Shown here: in pieces, positions 1-10,135 of the stretch
Layout: each line of letters begins with the position of its first letter
Numbering within the stretch: the first letter of the stretch is position 1
Program-made: the position numbers and the translations under genes
Origin: Haemaphysalis longicornis
Lineage: Eukaryota > Arthropoda > Arachnida > Ixodida > Ixodidae
Direction of reading: 5' to 3'
DNA: 64,000 bases
NCBI GenBank assembly: GCA_013339765.2
Contig: CM023448.1
Span: 28,472,242-28,536,241 of the forward strand
The notes under the pieces: generated by a model
Database searches by the model: none
What the model was told of the DNA's origin: nothing
The model's input: the letters and a program-made list of their open reading frames with translations, nothing else

Positions 1-1
1 G

Positions 2-380
2 CTAACTTTGTGGAAGTTGGGAGCCGTCCTTGATCCGTTTCAGAAGCGTCTGCTGGGGCAGTCATTTGAGGACTACCGACCTCTGTTCATGTCCGTAACC
101 GACAATGTAGATTCCCTTAATGACGAGTTCAACCAGTATTTGCTGGAAGCGAGCCCCACAAACCCAGCTGTCGAACTAATCGAGTATTGGCATGACTCTA
201 CTTCTCGCTACCCAAAGGGTTTCAAAAGCTGCACTGACATTGTTGTGCCTAGCTAATGGTAGCTGTGATGTGGAGAGAACTTTCTCCCAGCTGAGATATG
301 TTCAACGACCGGACAGATCTCGAATGGAGACTGACATGTTGCGCATGCAGATGATAATGTATGTCAACAAGGACGTGTAA
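2..380 (+). pseudogene. hAT transposase, C-terminal part, frameshifted
   Basis: This is the 3' end of a hAT-superfamily transposase that enters from the left edge of the window. One frame reads through WKLGAVLDPFQKRLL and later EYWHDSTSRYP, and then hits a stop at about 256. The +1 frame continues with VSKAALTLLCLANGSCDVERTFSQ and LRYVQRPDRSRM before stopping at TAA 378-380. That second part matches the hAT C-terminal dimerisation domain, whose usual core is a small-residue stretch, then ERxFS, then a basic R-x-R-L/M. The switch between frames falls near the run CCCAAAGGG at 213-221, where the family expects YP followed by a hydrophobic-S-K-A-L stretch, so a single indel has broken the gene. 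The catalytic part lies outside the window. The family is clear from sequence; activity is excluded by the break unless this is an assembly error. Confidence 0.85.
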
Positions 381-783
381 AAAATCGATGACCAGATTTT
401 CGAGAATAAAATGTATAATTTCTAAGAGTCAATGTTTACTGATTCATTCATTTTCAAACACCACTGATTCATTTTCAAACAAACACAAAATTTCGGGTAG
501 TATACTGTATTTGCTATAATACTCTGGTGTCTGTCCCAATTACCAGCTTGAAACACCAAATTTAACGTGTTATACTTAAAAAGCCGTGATACGTTTTGAT
601 AAGCTCAGTGTAAGTTCTGATAAGTACAACCGTATATTTAACCCGAAAAAACCCGAAGTAAGGAATGGTTTCGCAAAAAACCCGATTTTTCCCCGAATAT
701 CAGTTTGAAAAATACCGCCCGATTTTTACCCCCCGAATTTGAAAAAATATAAAACCCGAAAACGAACAACCCTAAATATAGCG
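381..783 (+). mobile_element. 3' non-coding end of the hAT element
   Basis: This AT-rich stretch follows the transposase stop. From 640 to 770 the pentamer CCCGA occurs seven times, mostly in AACCCGATTTTT-like contexts. Such clusters are what subterminal transposase-binding repeats of hAT elements look like. The last part, 746-783, matches the middle of repeat family A (15686-16112, 20767-21330, 47600-48003, 58053-58480). The exact element end and the 8-bp target duplication cannot be fixed because the left end is outside the window. Confidence 0.55.
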
Positions 784-839
784 CAGCATCCTTTTCACGC
801 ATATTGTAAGAGCGCCATCACTGTACTCCTAAGGTCGTT

Positions 840-864
840 GCTGTAATGAAACTGACTGACTGAC

Positions 865-915
<51 letters not shown>
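840..915. repeat. (TGAT)n/(TGAC)n microsatellite
   Basis: A run of TGAC then TGAT tetramers with a decayed right edge (GTCCGATTGTCTGATTG). The same tetramer forms the tail of the S2 SINEs, but no SINE body is attached here. Confidence 0.9.
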
Positions 916-2999
916 CCGATTGTCTGATTGAAATTGGGACTTCTACATCGATCTTTACAGGCGCGAGAGGAAGCGTTAATGAAATAGGGCTCGCCTCTAG
1001 CAGACAGACAGTCCCACGTGGATGATGCCAATTTTCGTTGCGCCGCTTGTTCTTTCTTATCTCCCGTGTTCAGCCTCCCCCGAACGCGCACCCTGCAGCT
1101 TCGTTTAATTACAGGCTTCCCCCCCCATCAACGGCACCTGCCCATTCGGGAGCGCCAGCGAAATTGATCATAGCCATTACAACTCGCACCTGCCACGTGC
1201 AGTCAGTCTCCTTTTATTCATCCTAGATGCCATATACGACGGCAACAGAAGCGACGAGAATGGGGAGAGAGAATTCGATCGAATCTAGTCCGTAATTACA
1301 AAGCGCCCTCCCCCCCGCGTGCTGGGAGCAATAAATCGCCACAAACAGCATGCCACGGAGCGCGCAGTGTGTGCCGCACTGATTCAGCAGTCGAACCACG
1401 TTATAGCGAGCCCTGATACAGCGAATTATCGCATACAGCGATCAAATACGACCGTTGCTTGGTCACACTTCATTTCAATGACACCTATTCTTTTTGTAAC
1501 GAAACTTCGAAACGCAATATCGGCTATAACGAAGAAATACTTGATTCCCGCCAGGCTCAAAACTCCACAGCTCCACAGCAGCGACGCCAGTTGTTCATTT
1601 TGAGGCGCCTTTCCACGCTGTGTCGCCACCGAGCAGGGTGATCGTTGAAGGGCATCATGCTAGCTGCAATCAGCCTGCTGCGCGCTTGGCTCCCGAATGT
1701 ACTAGATAACAGGACGCTCAGTGGCGACAGAGCATAAAAAGACGCCTCAAAATAAATGACCGGCGTCGATTCCTTATCGAGCATTTCCCCCTAACAGTAG
1801 GCCACGCTCTGAAACGCCCTGAAAGAACTATACGCATGCGTACAGTTTACTGACTTGCCAGCCAGACGGTGTGGCATGCGTCGGAGGGTGTGTGCTCCGT
1901 TGTTCGCATTTCTTTTAATCCCCACTGGACGTCGTTGCGCGAGTACGTCGATTTTACGCGCGCATGCGGTTAATTGGGCCTTCAGAATACCGCACACGTA
2001 CGGGCGCACAGCGTCGCCGTCTCGAATACCCGCAGAAAGTATACGCGTGTTCCGCTGGACGCGACACCGACGGGAAGATAAAGCGGAAAAACAGCGAACC
2101 CAAACAGCGAAACGAAAGAAGCGCAGACAGATAACGCCCTGGACGGAGCCGCGATTCCGCAACGCTCCGTCCTTCGGCCCTTGCTTTTTTTTTCTTTTTT
2201 TTCCTTTTTCCCCGTCCGGCATACATACATATACACGAACACACGTCTACGACTGCGGCGAGCGCGCAAGGTCGAGCCTTCGGATTGCGCCCATCTCCCT
2301 CGTTTCGTTCGACGGAAGAAAACCGTACAGCACAGCGCCAACGCCTTCCGTAGCGGGCAGAGGAAAGCGTTGTACAGAGCATCGTACAGACTTTTTTTTT
2401 TTTTTTTTCCTTTTCTTTTTGCAACTTGACGTCGGCGGGCATTTCGATTTCCGTAAACAAGAAAAAAAAACGCAAATTTATTAATTTACTGCAGCGTAAT
2501 CTGGGCTTTCTCATACGCCTCGAAAACGGTGCCCGCAGCTGGCCTGCAATCTATTGCGGCTTTTAATAGATTCGCCTATCGACCGGGGTCTTACCGGGCC
2601 CCTCGCGAAAAGAGGAAGAAAAGCAAAGCTCCACGTGCGTAATGGTGTGTGGCGGCCCTCGAAAGTTTCGAAGACCGCGCCCAAGTTGATCGCTGAGTTT
2701 TTTTGTTTTGTTTTTTATCTTTCACGGCTTCGGACTGAAGTTCCTGCCACATTAACCCGAGAAAGCCCTCAGGCGTCAAGGAAGAGCCACCATGGCCGCA
2801 GGGCACAACTATCCGGGCCGAAATCTATCAGAGGTTAGCGCTGCCCAAAATAGCCACGAAGGGTATAGTTTATAACAGTCTCAAAACTTGCTGTCCGCAA
2901 CAGACGATAACCCTAATCTGCTTCTGATGCGCCTATAAATATCCTTCTCTTGCTGATGACGCAATTCATTTTCCGTCAAACTGGATGAACTGGATATCT
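916..2999. other. Unique DNA, no gene recognised
   Basis: Mixed-composition sequence with poly-T runs (2185-2212, 2391-2408). Open frames of up to about 209 codons around 1855-2514 are low-complexity F/K/R-rich translations of these runs on both strands, without a recognisable domain. I see no RNA gene or element boundary. Confidence 0.5.
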
Positions 3000-3227
3000 A
3001 TAGCGAATCAGAAATGGGAAATGAGGGGCTCGGTGAATTAAGACAGAAATAAGGGTTGGCAGTCAAGAAAATCTCGGAAAGCAAAGGGGGGAATGCGGTA
3101 GGTCATAGAAAGAGATGAATTTTTTGAGTCAGAAAGCGGTGAAGAAATGCCCGCCGGGTGGGATCCGAACTCGCGACATCCAGAATACCGGTCTGGTGCG
3201 ATGACTACGCTACCGGCGGCGTAGTGG
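3000..3227 (-). mobile_element. tRNA-derived SINE, family S1, near full length
   Basis: The minus strand starts with a tRNA-like head (CCGGTAGCGTAGT..., A-box-like) and a B-box-like GAGTTCGGATCCCACC, followed by a non-tRNA body (TTTCCGAGATTTTCTTGACTG) and a tail ending near GATTCGCTA. Its body and tail match the copy at 6503-6732. A few bases are missing from the A box (TAGCGTAGTCATCG here, TAGCGTAGTGGTCAT elsewhere). It resembles tick tRNA-type SINEs in general design; I cannot assign a published family name from sequence alone. Confidence 0.75.
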
Positions 3228-3570
3228 TCATCATTGTTACTAAGTATTTTTTTGTCAGCCACAATGCAAACGTGTTCACCGAACAGGTGTGAAGTGCATG
3301 AAAGTTTTTGCATTACGGTGTCCAAGGTCCGACTGACGTGACAAAACATTACAATGGCAATATTGCGTGCAGAGCGCCAGGAAACTCGTAAAACTCTCCC
3401 CTCGCCCCGGGAAGCGCAGCGAAACTCCGAGCGCGCGCGCAAGGGAACCCTCATGCCATCCTCGTCACGGCAGGGTGCAACCTATGCTCTGTTATAACGA
3501 TGATCGGTTAAATGCGGTAAAAGGGAAAGGGAACAGGGGTTTTGACACAGACCCATACAGGAGACTCACT

Positions 3571-3640
3571 CTTATAGGAAGCTTTTATAGGAAACCTTAT
3601 AGGAAACCCTTTTATAGGAAGCTTATAGGAAACCCTTTTT
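3571..3640. repeat. Short tandem array of TATAGGAA units
   Basis: Five copies of a 13-16 bp unit built on TTATAGGAA, alternating AAGCTT and AAACCC endings. It spans less than 80 bp and lies in otherwise unique DNA. Confidence 0.8.
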
Positions 3641-4239
3641 CTTTAAACGGACACTGAATTCAGGCGCAGACTTGTGTTAAGACCGCCTACTGATCCTACA
3701 GAGTTCAACAACATCAAGTCCAGGAAGGGGAGGCCCTTCTCTCATCTTTTATTGCCAATTTACAAGCGTCATTTTTAACGGTAAAAGTGCGTCCGAAACT
3801 GCCGCATCCCTGACACAATCCTCCCCGCCGATTCGCTGACGTCTCCAGAATCCTAAACTTTACTGGCAAATTCTGCCGACGTAATCAGGGGCACGGCAAT
3901 TTCAAGCGGCTCTTTCGAAGCCAATTTAATAACCGCTCATCGTCGTGATAAACATTACCACTGCCATTCCAATTACTGCGTCATCGTCGTAATCAGTGTC
4001 CCCGTCCCCTGCCTCCAGAGCTCCCTAATGACGACCACTTTCTCTTTTTTCCCTCTAACTACAAAACCAACGAAAAGCGCCGCCTAATAACGGCCCCCCA
4101 AATTAGCCAAAGGTGCTGCTATACGCAAGAGGCTGCCCGTAATTACAGCGCGCTTATATTAGCGGTCGCGTGCCGTCCGTCCGTCCAGGACCCCGCAGCA
4201 ATTATCTTGCCGGGGGAATACAGAAACACGACGTGTTTT
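3641..4239. other. Unique DNA, nothing recognised
   Basis: No coding signal, RNA gene or repeat was recognised apart from a short CCGTCCGTCCGTCC run at 4175-4190. Confidence 0.5.
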
Positions 4240-4330
4240 AAATGCAGAGCATTTCAGTAACTCACGATGTCACCCGCGTTGGCGTCCGTAGTCCGCACCG
4301 TCGTTGTCCCTACTATATAAAAAGAAAATA

Positions 4331-5329
4331 GGGAGTTTTAGAATAGGGGAAGCCGGCGTTGGGGGCCCCCAAGAAGTTAGGGGAACCCAAACGCAAGGCG
4401 CTCGCGCGCGGAGAGTTTTAGAAGAGGGGCGCCCCCGACAGCCCGCAACCGGCTTCCGTTGCTCAGCTCGGCTCGGGTGATGGAAACTTTAGGCTTAGCG
4501 TCGTGGCGGAAATTTGATCGCCGCTATCTGTGCAACTGCGAATGACAATCCATAACACAACTTTTCACCACACTATCATCCCCTTTCTCGCATGTGGAAG
4601 TGTATTTCAGCTATAACTGCCGTTTCAGCGATCGGTGACCAAGACATCGCATTGCCTGTTTCGATGCTTCCGCGCAGGTAGCGCCATTCTCAGCCGCTCC
4701 GCGCACCGCGCGCCGCGGCGATCGGTCGGATCGCCGAACGTCCGCGGCCGCTCAGCGTAGGCTTAGCATCGCGGCAGATATCTGATCGCCGCTTTTAAAA
4801 TAAGCCCTGACAACAAGCCCTAGCACAATTTTTCATCTTACTAACACTTACTTTCTCGCATGTGGAGTTTCTTTTTAGCGATCAGATTGATTCGGAAGAG
4901 CAGCGACAAGCGGTTGCTACCGTGGTCTGCGCCGGTTCGAGCCGCTGAGCGTGCCGAGCTGGCAGGCGCGGCCGGCGTGTGCGCGGACTGTTTCTGAAGG
5001 CAGAAAACGCTTCACGATTACCTGCTTTATCCATATCTATCGAACGACGCGCGGAATCAACAAATTCAGCTCAGCGATCGTCGTAGTTGATCGGGTGACG
5101 AGCCGCAGGTTTCGCTTCAGCCATGGTCACGCGCAGTCTCGCTGGCTGCGAGAGCGACGCAAGAACGCAGACTCCAGCTTTGGGGCGCCCGCTATTTCAG
5201 CAAAATAGCGTGCGCGCTAAACGCAAACCCAAAACCCCGAGGACGGCTTGGGTTCTGCGCATGCGCAGTACGGCGCCCCAAGACGCTTGGGGGCCCCAGA
5301 GCGTTGGGGCCCCCTATTCTAAAACTCCC
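4331..5329. mobile_element. Non-autonomous DNA element with 19-bp inverted ends and TA flanks
   Basis: The left end (GGGAGTTTTAGAATAGGGG, 4331-4349) is repeated exactly, inverted, at the right end (5311-5329). TA precedes the left end (4329-4330) and follows the right end (5330-5331), so a TA target duplication is likely. A second, weaker copy of the end motif (GAGAGTTTTAGAAGAGGGG) lies at about 4411. Inside, about 200 bp is duplicated directly (about 4480-4700 and 4745-4950; both carry CTTAGC-TCG-GGC, GATCGCCGCT and CTTTCTCGCATGTGGA). There is no transposase-like frame in its 999 bp. The TA duplication fits Tc1/mariner-like or ISL2EU-like groups, but I do not assign a superfamily. Confidence 0.75.
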
Positions 5330-5335
5330 TAATAC

Positions 5336-5420
5336 TATCCGACGCCAGGTTTCGATCCCTCGACCCTGCGGGCGGAACGCTATGTACATTGCGTTGTAAC
5401 CACTGCGCCACAAAGCCGAC
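5336..5420 (-). mobile_element. tRNA-like SINE head or tRNA pseudogene
   Basis: The minus strand carries a perfect A-box (TGGCGCAGTGG) and, about 45 bp downstream, a B-box-like GGATCGAAACC, in a spacing typical of tRNA-derived Pol III promoters. No convincing cloverleaf can be drawn, so this is a SINE head or a tRNA-derived relic rather than a working tRNA. It directly abuts the right end of the 4331-5329 element. Confidence 0.55.
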
Positions 5421-5470
5421 ACGGAATCGGTCGCTATATACGAGCCTTATATCGTTGACTCATTCAAATT

Positions 5471-5500
5471 ACTGCTGACGAGCGCTCTCTCGTCAGCAGT
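5471..5500. repeat. Perfect 12-bp stem-loop
   Basis: ACTGCTGACGAG (5471-5482) pairs exactly with 5489-5500 around the loop CGCTCT. No repeat family in the window accounts for it. Confidence 0.85.
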
Positions 5501-5578
5501 TGCCACAAGTGCAACAACATTAACGTAACGCAAACTACTTAACGTCGTGCGCCCCCGGAAATGCTCTGCATTTGATCG

Positions 5579-5596
5579 TGCCCCTCGCGAGGGGCA
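5579..5596. repeat. Perfect 18-bp palindrome
   Basis: TGCCCCTCGCGAGGGGCA is its own reverse complement. It lies 79 bp downstream of the 12-bp stem-loop. Confidence 0.9.
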
Positions 5597-5599
5597 TGT

Positions 5600-6250
5600 T
5601 TCACTGCGGCTTCCTATTGGCCAGTACACTCGTCGCCATCTGTCGGATAATGTGCGAACCCTTTGCGGCTGATGGCGCGCGATTTGAAATGTATGTACAC
5701 TTTTTCTTAGAGTGTGTGGTACGTCGCTGCGGTTACGCCGTGGGGCTCTACTTGGCCGGGTTCGTAATCCCGCTGCGCCGCCTGATTCCGGCAGTCGCTT
5801 GACATCTAACAGCGTGACAGCGAACGAGCAACGACGACAGATGAGTCCCTAAAGTGTTCTGCACTTAAAAACGGCTCCTTAGGGGGAGCAATTGCTTATA
5901 CTGACATCTCTCTAGCTGTCATCATGTGCAAGCTTTAGATGTCAGGTGGTTTTCCAAGGAGGGAGTTCCAGAGAAAAAGCCGGCGTCTGGCATCGGTATA
6001 CCGAATAAAAAACGGCCCTTTCATGAGGCGTTCTACGGCGCGAGCCCTTGCGATCCTGATGTACTTTATTTTATATGCATAAATGACATTTATCGTAGTG
6101 TTGAACCACTCATCCATATTAAATTTTTGCCTCCCTCCGCTACAGAATACACGTGGAAACGCTGTCCCTTAAACCTTCGTTCTATCCGTAACTTCATCCT
6201 CCGGGACAGTTCCTGTACGCGGAGTCTACACCACCCATCAATTATATATA
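5600..6250. other. Mostly unique DNA
   Basis: No gene recognised. AAGTGTTCTGCACTT at about 5852 is a short imperfect palindrome also found at the ends of family D repeats (8953, 23437). Confidence 0.5.
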
Positions 6251-6253
6251 TAA

Positions 6254-6440
6254 CATAAGGTTTGGCAGCCAAGAAAACCTCCGACAGCAAAGGGGAGAAT
6301 GGGGTAGGTGATAGAGACAGATAAAAAATTTGGAAAGACAGAAAGAAAGTGGAGGAAAAATGCCCGCCGGGTGGGATCCGAACCCACAACCCCCAGGATA
6401 CGCGTCTGGTGCGATGACCACTACGCTACCGGCGGGGCTG
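6254..6440 (-). mobile_element. SINE family S1, 3'-truncated, left arm of inverted pair
   Basis: The minus strand reads from the tRNA-like head (CCGCCGGTAGCGTAGTGG, A box) through B-box-like GGTTCGGATCCCACC to the body ending GGTTTTCTTGGCTGCC. The tail present in the other copies is missing: it stops at AACCTTATG, next to a TATATA run. It forms an inverted repeat with the plus-strand copy starting about 60 bp away. Confidence 0.85.
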
Positions 6441-6502
6441 TTTTCCCCAGGAAACAAAAATACCTTAACATTAATACCCCAGAAAGTAGAGGGGGAAATA
6501 GC

Positions 6503-6730
6503 CCCGCCGGTAGCGTAGTGGTCATTGCACCAGACGCGTGTTCTGGGGGTCGTTGGTTCGGATCCCACCCGGCGGGCGTTTTTCTCCTTTCTTTCTGTCT
6601 TTCCAAATTCTTTGTCTGTTTCAATGACCTACCACACTTTCCCCTTAGCTTTCCGAGGTTTTCTTGGCTGCCAACCCTTATTTTCTGTCTTAATTCAACG
6701 AGTCCCTCATTTCCTATTCCGATTCGCTAC

Positions 6731-6732
<2 letters not shown>
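6503..6732 (+). mobile_element. SINE family S1, full-length, right arm of inverted pair
   Basis: It has the head CCGCCGGTAGCGTAGTGG, B-box-like GGTTCGGATCCCACC, the S1 body and the complete tail ending GATTCGCTACA, followed by a (TA)n tract. It is closely similar to 6254-6440 in opposite orientation, and its tail matches 3000-3060 on the minus strand. Confidence 0.85.
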
Positions 6733-6734
<2 letters not shown>

Positions 6735-6772
<38 letters not shown>

Positions 6773-6788
6773 ATATATATATAATATT

Positions 6789-6827
<39 letters not shown>
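6735..6827. repeat. (TA)n microsatellite
   Basis: About 90 bp of alternating TA with a few TAATAT breaks. It lies between the S1 tail and the 3' end of the RTE fragment, so it may have grown from either tail. Confidence 0.95.
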
Positions 6828-6830
<3 letters not shown>

Positions 6831-6833
6831 TCA

Positions 6834-7096
6834 GTCTATCTACGCCCACTGCAGGGCAAATGCCTCTCCCATGGATCTCCATTTATCCTGGTCCTGTGCT
6901 AACTGCGATCAATTTATCCCCGCAAACTTCTTGATCTCATCTGCCCATCTGACTTTCTGCCGCCCCCTACCACGCCTGCCTAATCTAGGGATCCCACTCG
7001 GTTCCCCTTAATGACCAGCGGTCATCTTGCCTTCGCATTACATGCCCTGCCCACGTCCATTTCTTCTTAATTTCTACTAATATGTCAATATATATA
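6834..7096 (-). pseudogene. RTE-type LINE, C-terminal end
   Basis: The minus strand translates to DILVEIKKKWTWAGHV, then MRRQDDRWSLRGTEWDP, then after stops and a frame change WRSMGEAFALQWA-like residues before a TGATGA end. This order (KxxWxWAGHV, R-DDRW, TEWxP, a basic RGRP-like segment, WADEI, AQDR-KW, GEAF-LQW) is the typical tail of RTE-clade non-LTR retrotransposon ORF2. At least three stops or frameshifts interrupt it, and nothing upstream of this tail is preserved. It is a 5'-truncated dead copy. Confidence 0.8.
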
Positions 7097-7099
7097 TTC

Positions 7100-8235
7100 T
7101 GCATTCTATCACACTCAACAATGCTACACAGCAGCTAAATGGCAGCAGCAAGAAATACCGTGTGTGTGCCCTACCCCGTACTACATATAAAACAATGCGC
7201 GTAGCTCACTGATGTTTCAAAAAATGCGACGAGAAATAGGAATCGCATGTCAAAACATTTCTCAGGAGTTACACGCACGTCGTGCTCACAACTCGCTCAG
7301 CAGCGGTTCTCAGCTACTGAGTCTTAACTGCTCGCTGTGTGTTATCCCATTTAGCGGCGTAATTTTAGCTAATCGAATAAATTCCCCGGGTAAACACGTA
7401 ACCAAACTGCGCAGAGATTACCCCAAAACAGACGCAATTAAACTACCGCGCAACCAAAGAGACATGCAGGCGGGCAATGTTTCGTCAGGTGGTTTCGTAA
7501 ACTCGATACCATGGTTTGTAAGCTAAGTGCGCCAGTTACTCTTAAAAAACAGGTTGGGGAATTCACTAACGGAACCGTAACAGGTTACTTGGCCCGGTAT
7601 ACACTAGGGTAACTGGAGGTAGTAAAAGCAGCACTAGTCAGGGTTACTGATAAGCACCACTACCTTCACTAGTAAAGCCCCAGCGATAAAATCGCCCTTC
7701 ATGGGTTTACTAAATGGCCATGCATAACCACGACATTCTAGTGTTTTCTACTTCCTACACCTAGTTAATTTCCTAACCATCCAGTTGGTAGTGGAAGCGC
7801 CTACGTGTATACAGTACCGCGGGGTAGTGAAATTCGTAAGGAGTTAGTAAATACGACCATTAATACCCTTTTACGATTTTTTTATTCAGCGTGTACGCCA
7901 GCGAGAGACTATTGGCGCAACTCTCGCAATATTTTCAAGCAATAGCGTCATCTGACGTTTCGCCCAACCTAATTGCGCAATGCGTCGTTTATTAAGCCCA
8001 CAGCTTGCGACATGAATTTTCCGTCCGCACCCTGGGCATGGCGTTCCTCATGTATACAAAAGAAGAAAAAAAAAAAACGATATTTCGCTTTATTGACATA
8101 CACACACCCAGAAGAGGGCGCTTGAAATAAAGTGTGTGACGCCGACCTGAAAGGTGGTACGTTTAAGATGCAAACCTTTCGCCTCCCACGCGGTATTTCA
8201 AATTTCCCCTGCGGTACGCGGTGTTCGCGCTACTT
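7100..8235. other. Unique AT-rich DNA
   Basis: An open frame at 7212-7526 (104 codons, plus) has no recognisable domain. The 7570-7870 stretch is rich in GGTAGT/CTAGTG/GTTACT words without a clear repeat period. Nothing else is recognised. Confidence 0.5.
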
Positions 8236-8249
8236 CTTCCCCTACGACA

Positions 8250-8330
8250 GCCACCGCGGCCAGGAGTCGAACCCGCGACCACGCTTACCGCACGGTTCAA
8301 TGGTTAGCCTAGAGCGCCAACGAAGTACGT
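8250..8330 (-). mobile_element. Degenerate tRNA-derived SINE head
   Basis: The minus strand contains GCGGGTTCGACTCCTGGCCG, a B box in the same context as the S2 SINE head, but the A box region is unrecognisable and no S2 body follows. It is probably a diverged relative of S2. Confidence 0.45.
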
Positions 8331-8431
8331 AGGGAAGCCAACAGAATCCGACGTGTAGGGAGAGCGAATTACGTGTAGGGAGAGACGATTACCCGAGTCG
8401 AACAGTGAAACGCGGAGAACCCATAAAAGAA

Positions 8432-8996
8432 AAATTAATGCCGTTCCACTCAATGTGAAAGCTGTCGGAAGTGCACAGCAGTGATTCGCAATAATGGGCC
8501 GTAGCGCCGTTATCCGCTCACAGCTACCACCCGCTTCAACTCAAAATTTCCCGCCTTCGCAGGGCTCGCACGCATCCTTCCTGAAACTGGGTCAGCGGGA
8601 GTTCTGTTCTCTTTGTGCTTGATTTCCCTCCGGCACGTGCCGGCGTTGCACTGACACTTTTTTTTTTTTCGCTTAAAAAACCAATCCAACGAGCGTTCCT
8701 AACTACATGAACGCGGGCGCTGCCGGTTAGTTACGCATATTTCGCCTGAAATGTATACCTACACTTTTCTTCGCGCTAAACAACGGGGAGATGTACACAA
8801 GCGCCAGCGGTTCACGAGTTTCGAACGCTTATGACTATATAAACCGCTTGGCTTTCGAAGCCTCTGGGATTACGCCGCGACGACAGCAGGACGGAACGCC
8901 GCGTGACTCTCTTGGGTCTAGCGAGCGAGCTACGACGACAATGCGAGCCCCTAAAGTGATCTGCACTTAAAAAGAGCAGAGCACTTAAAAATAGCT
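8432..8996 (+). repeat. Repeat family D, copy 1
   Basis: This ~560-bp interspersed repeat also occurs at 43815-44330 (plus) and 23428-24085 (minus). It begins near GCCGTTCCACTCAATGTG, contains a poly-T stretch (8658-8669), a TATA-like TGACTATATAAACCGC (about 8832) and ends near GAGCTACGACGA plus AAGTGATCTGCACTT. There is no open frame in common between copies, so it is non-coding. A solo LTR or a non-autonomous DNA element are both possible; I see no clean terminal repeats to decide. Confidence 0.75.
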
Positions 8997-8999
8997 CGT

Positions 9000-9880
9000 T
9001 GTACCGCAATGGGCCATCAACATTGCTCGTCAAGGGAGATAAACACTGAGCCCCGCCGTTGCCATCGCCCGCTGGTGGTCGCACAGGGCGCAATCCGAGA
9101 TGTGCACTCACCCGCAAAACTGCGGAGTGTTGCGTGCGGTACCCCTACAGGGGCGAGAGCAATGTCCGTGTGTGACAAGCAACACAAATGAACAGAGCAG
9201 ACAGTTTTTTTTTTCTTTCTTCCCATAATGATGCACCAAACCCGCCGCCGCACACACCGCATGCGTGGCGGAATGTCTTTGCCGGCGAAAGTGTGTCGCG
9301 TGGACACGTCGTGCGCGAGGAACGCGCCGGGAAAAGGGGGAGGCGTTTCAAGGTGATCGAGCTTCCGTGCGCGTGTATACTTTACCTACCGGCCGTGGAA
9401 TGGTGTCAACAGCTCTCCCAGAGTAAACTGCGATAGGACGAATTCTAATTTCGAATTTCGCGGGTTTTACGCGCCGAAGCTGGCTTTGTTGCAGCTTGTG
9501 GGGGCCGGGATTAATCTCGACCTTTCGTCAAGCGCAATTCGATGGACGCGAGCGTTTTTTGCCTTTCCCTCTAATTTTAATCGTCACTTGGGAACCCTTA
9601 AGTGCGCCGAAAATGGACCATGGATTCTGTTTTTGCCTCCAATTAAAAAACGTCGCCTTCGATAGTATACAACCATGGCAATAGATTCGGAGATTATATT
9701 TCGCCCCTTCGAGTTAGCGCAAAAATCTCGCGACGCCCCCAAGCGTATTTTTCCTAACATCTAACGTAAGTCCTTCGCAGGAACCCTTAACGTCGCCGAT
9801 ATCGCCGGGGAGTTCTCGTTTTTAGCCTCCACTCTAAAAGTTCGTTCGAGTAGTTCCAAGACGCATGAATTACAGCGGAT
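9000..9880. other. Unique DNA
   Basis: No gene, RNA or repeat recognised. Poly-T at 9207-9216 accounts for the K/F-rich open frames. Confidence 0.5.
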
Positions 9881-9882
9881 TG

Positions 9883-10135
9883 CACGCGCCGGAACATCTA
9901 AATCACACTGAAACACAGCCCCTTAAACCCTGGAAATTTAGAAACCGAAGCGAAGCCAAAGCACGTTATATTTGCGGTTCACCGCGTCCCGCGATGAACC
10001 GGAGCACGCGCCGAACATTGCCTAAATCCGACTGAAACACAGCCCCTTGAAAACCGTGCGAAATTTGAAACCGAACGAACCGAAAGCAGAGGTGGGAGGG
10101 TGCCTCATTCACCCGCGTCCCGCGTACACGAAGAC
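9883..10135. repeat. Two-copy tandem duplication, ~120-130 bp unit
   Basis: GCACGCGCCG, CTGAAACACAGCCCCTT, GAAACCGAA and CACCGCGTCCCGCG occur in the same order in 9883-10000 and again in 10003-10135. The copies have diverged by substitutions and a ~15-bp length difference. Confidence 0.75.

Noticed and set aside
1855..2514. Open frames of 186-209 codons on both strands
   Set aside because: They run through poly-T and CpG-rich sequence, overlap in opposite directions and have F/K/R-rich translations without a domain.
5336..5420. Functional tRNA gene
   Set aside because: A and B boxes are present but no acceptor or anticodon stems can be paired convincingly.
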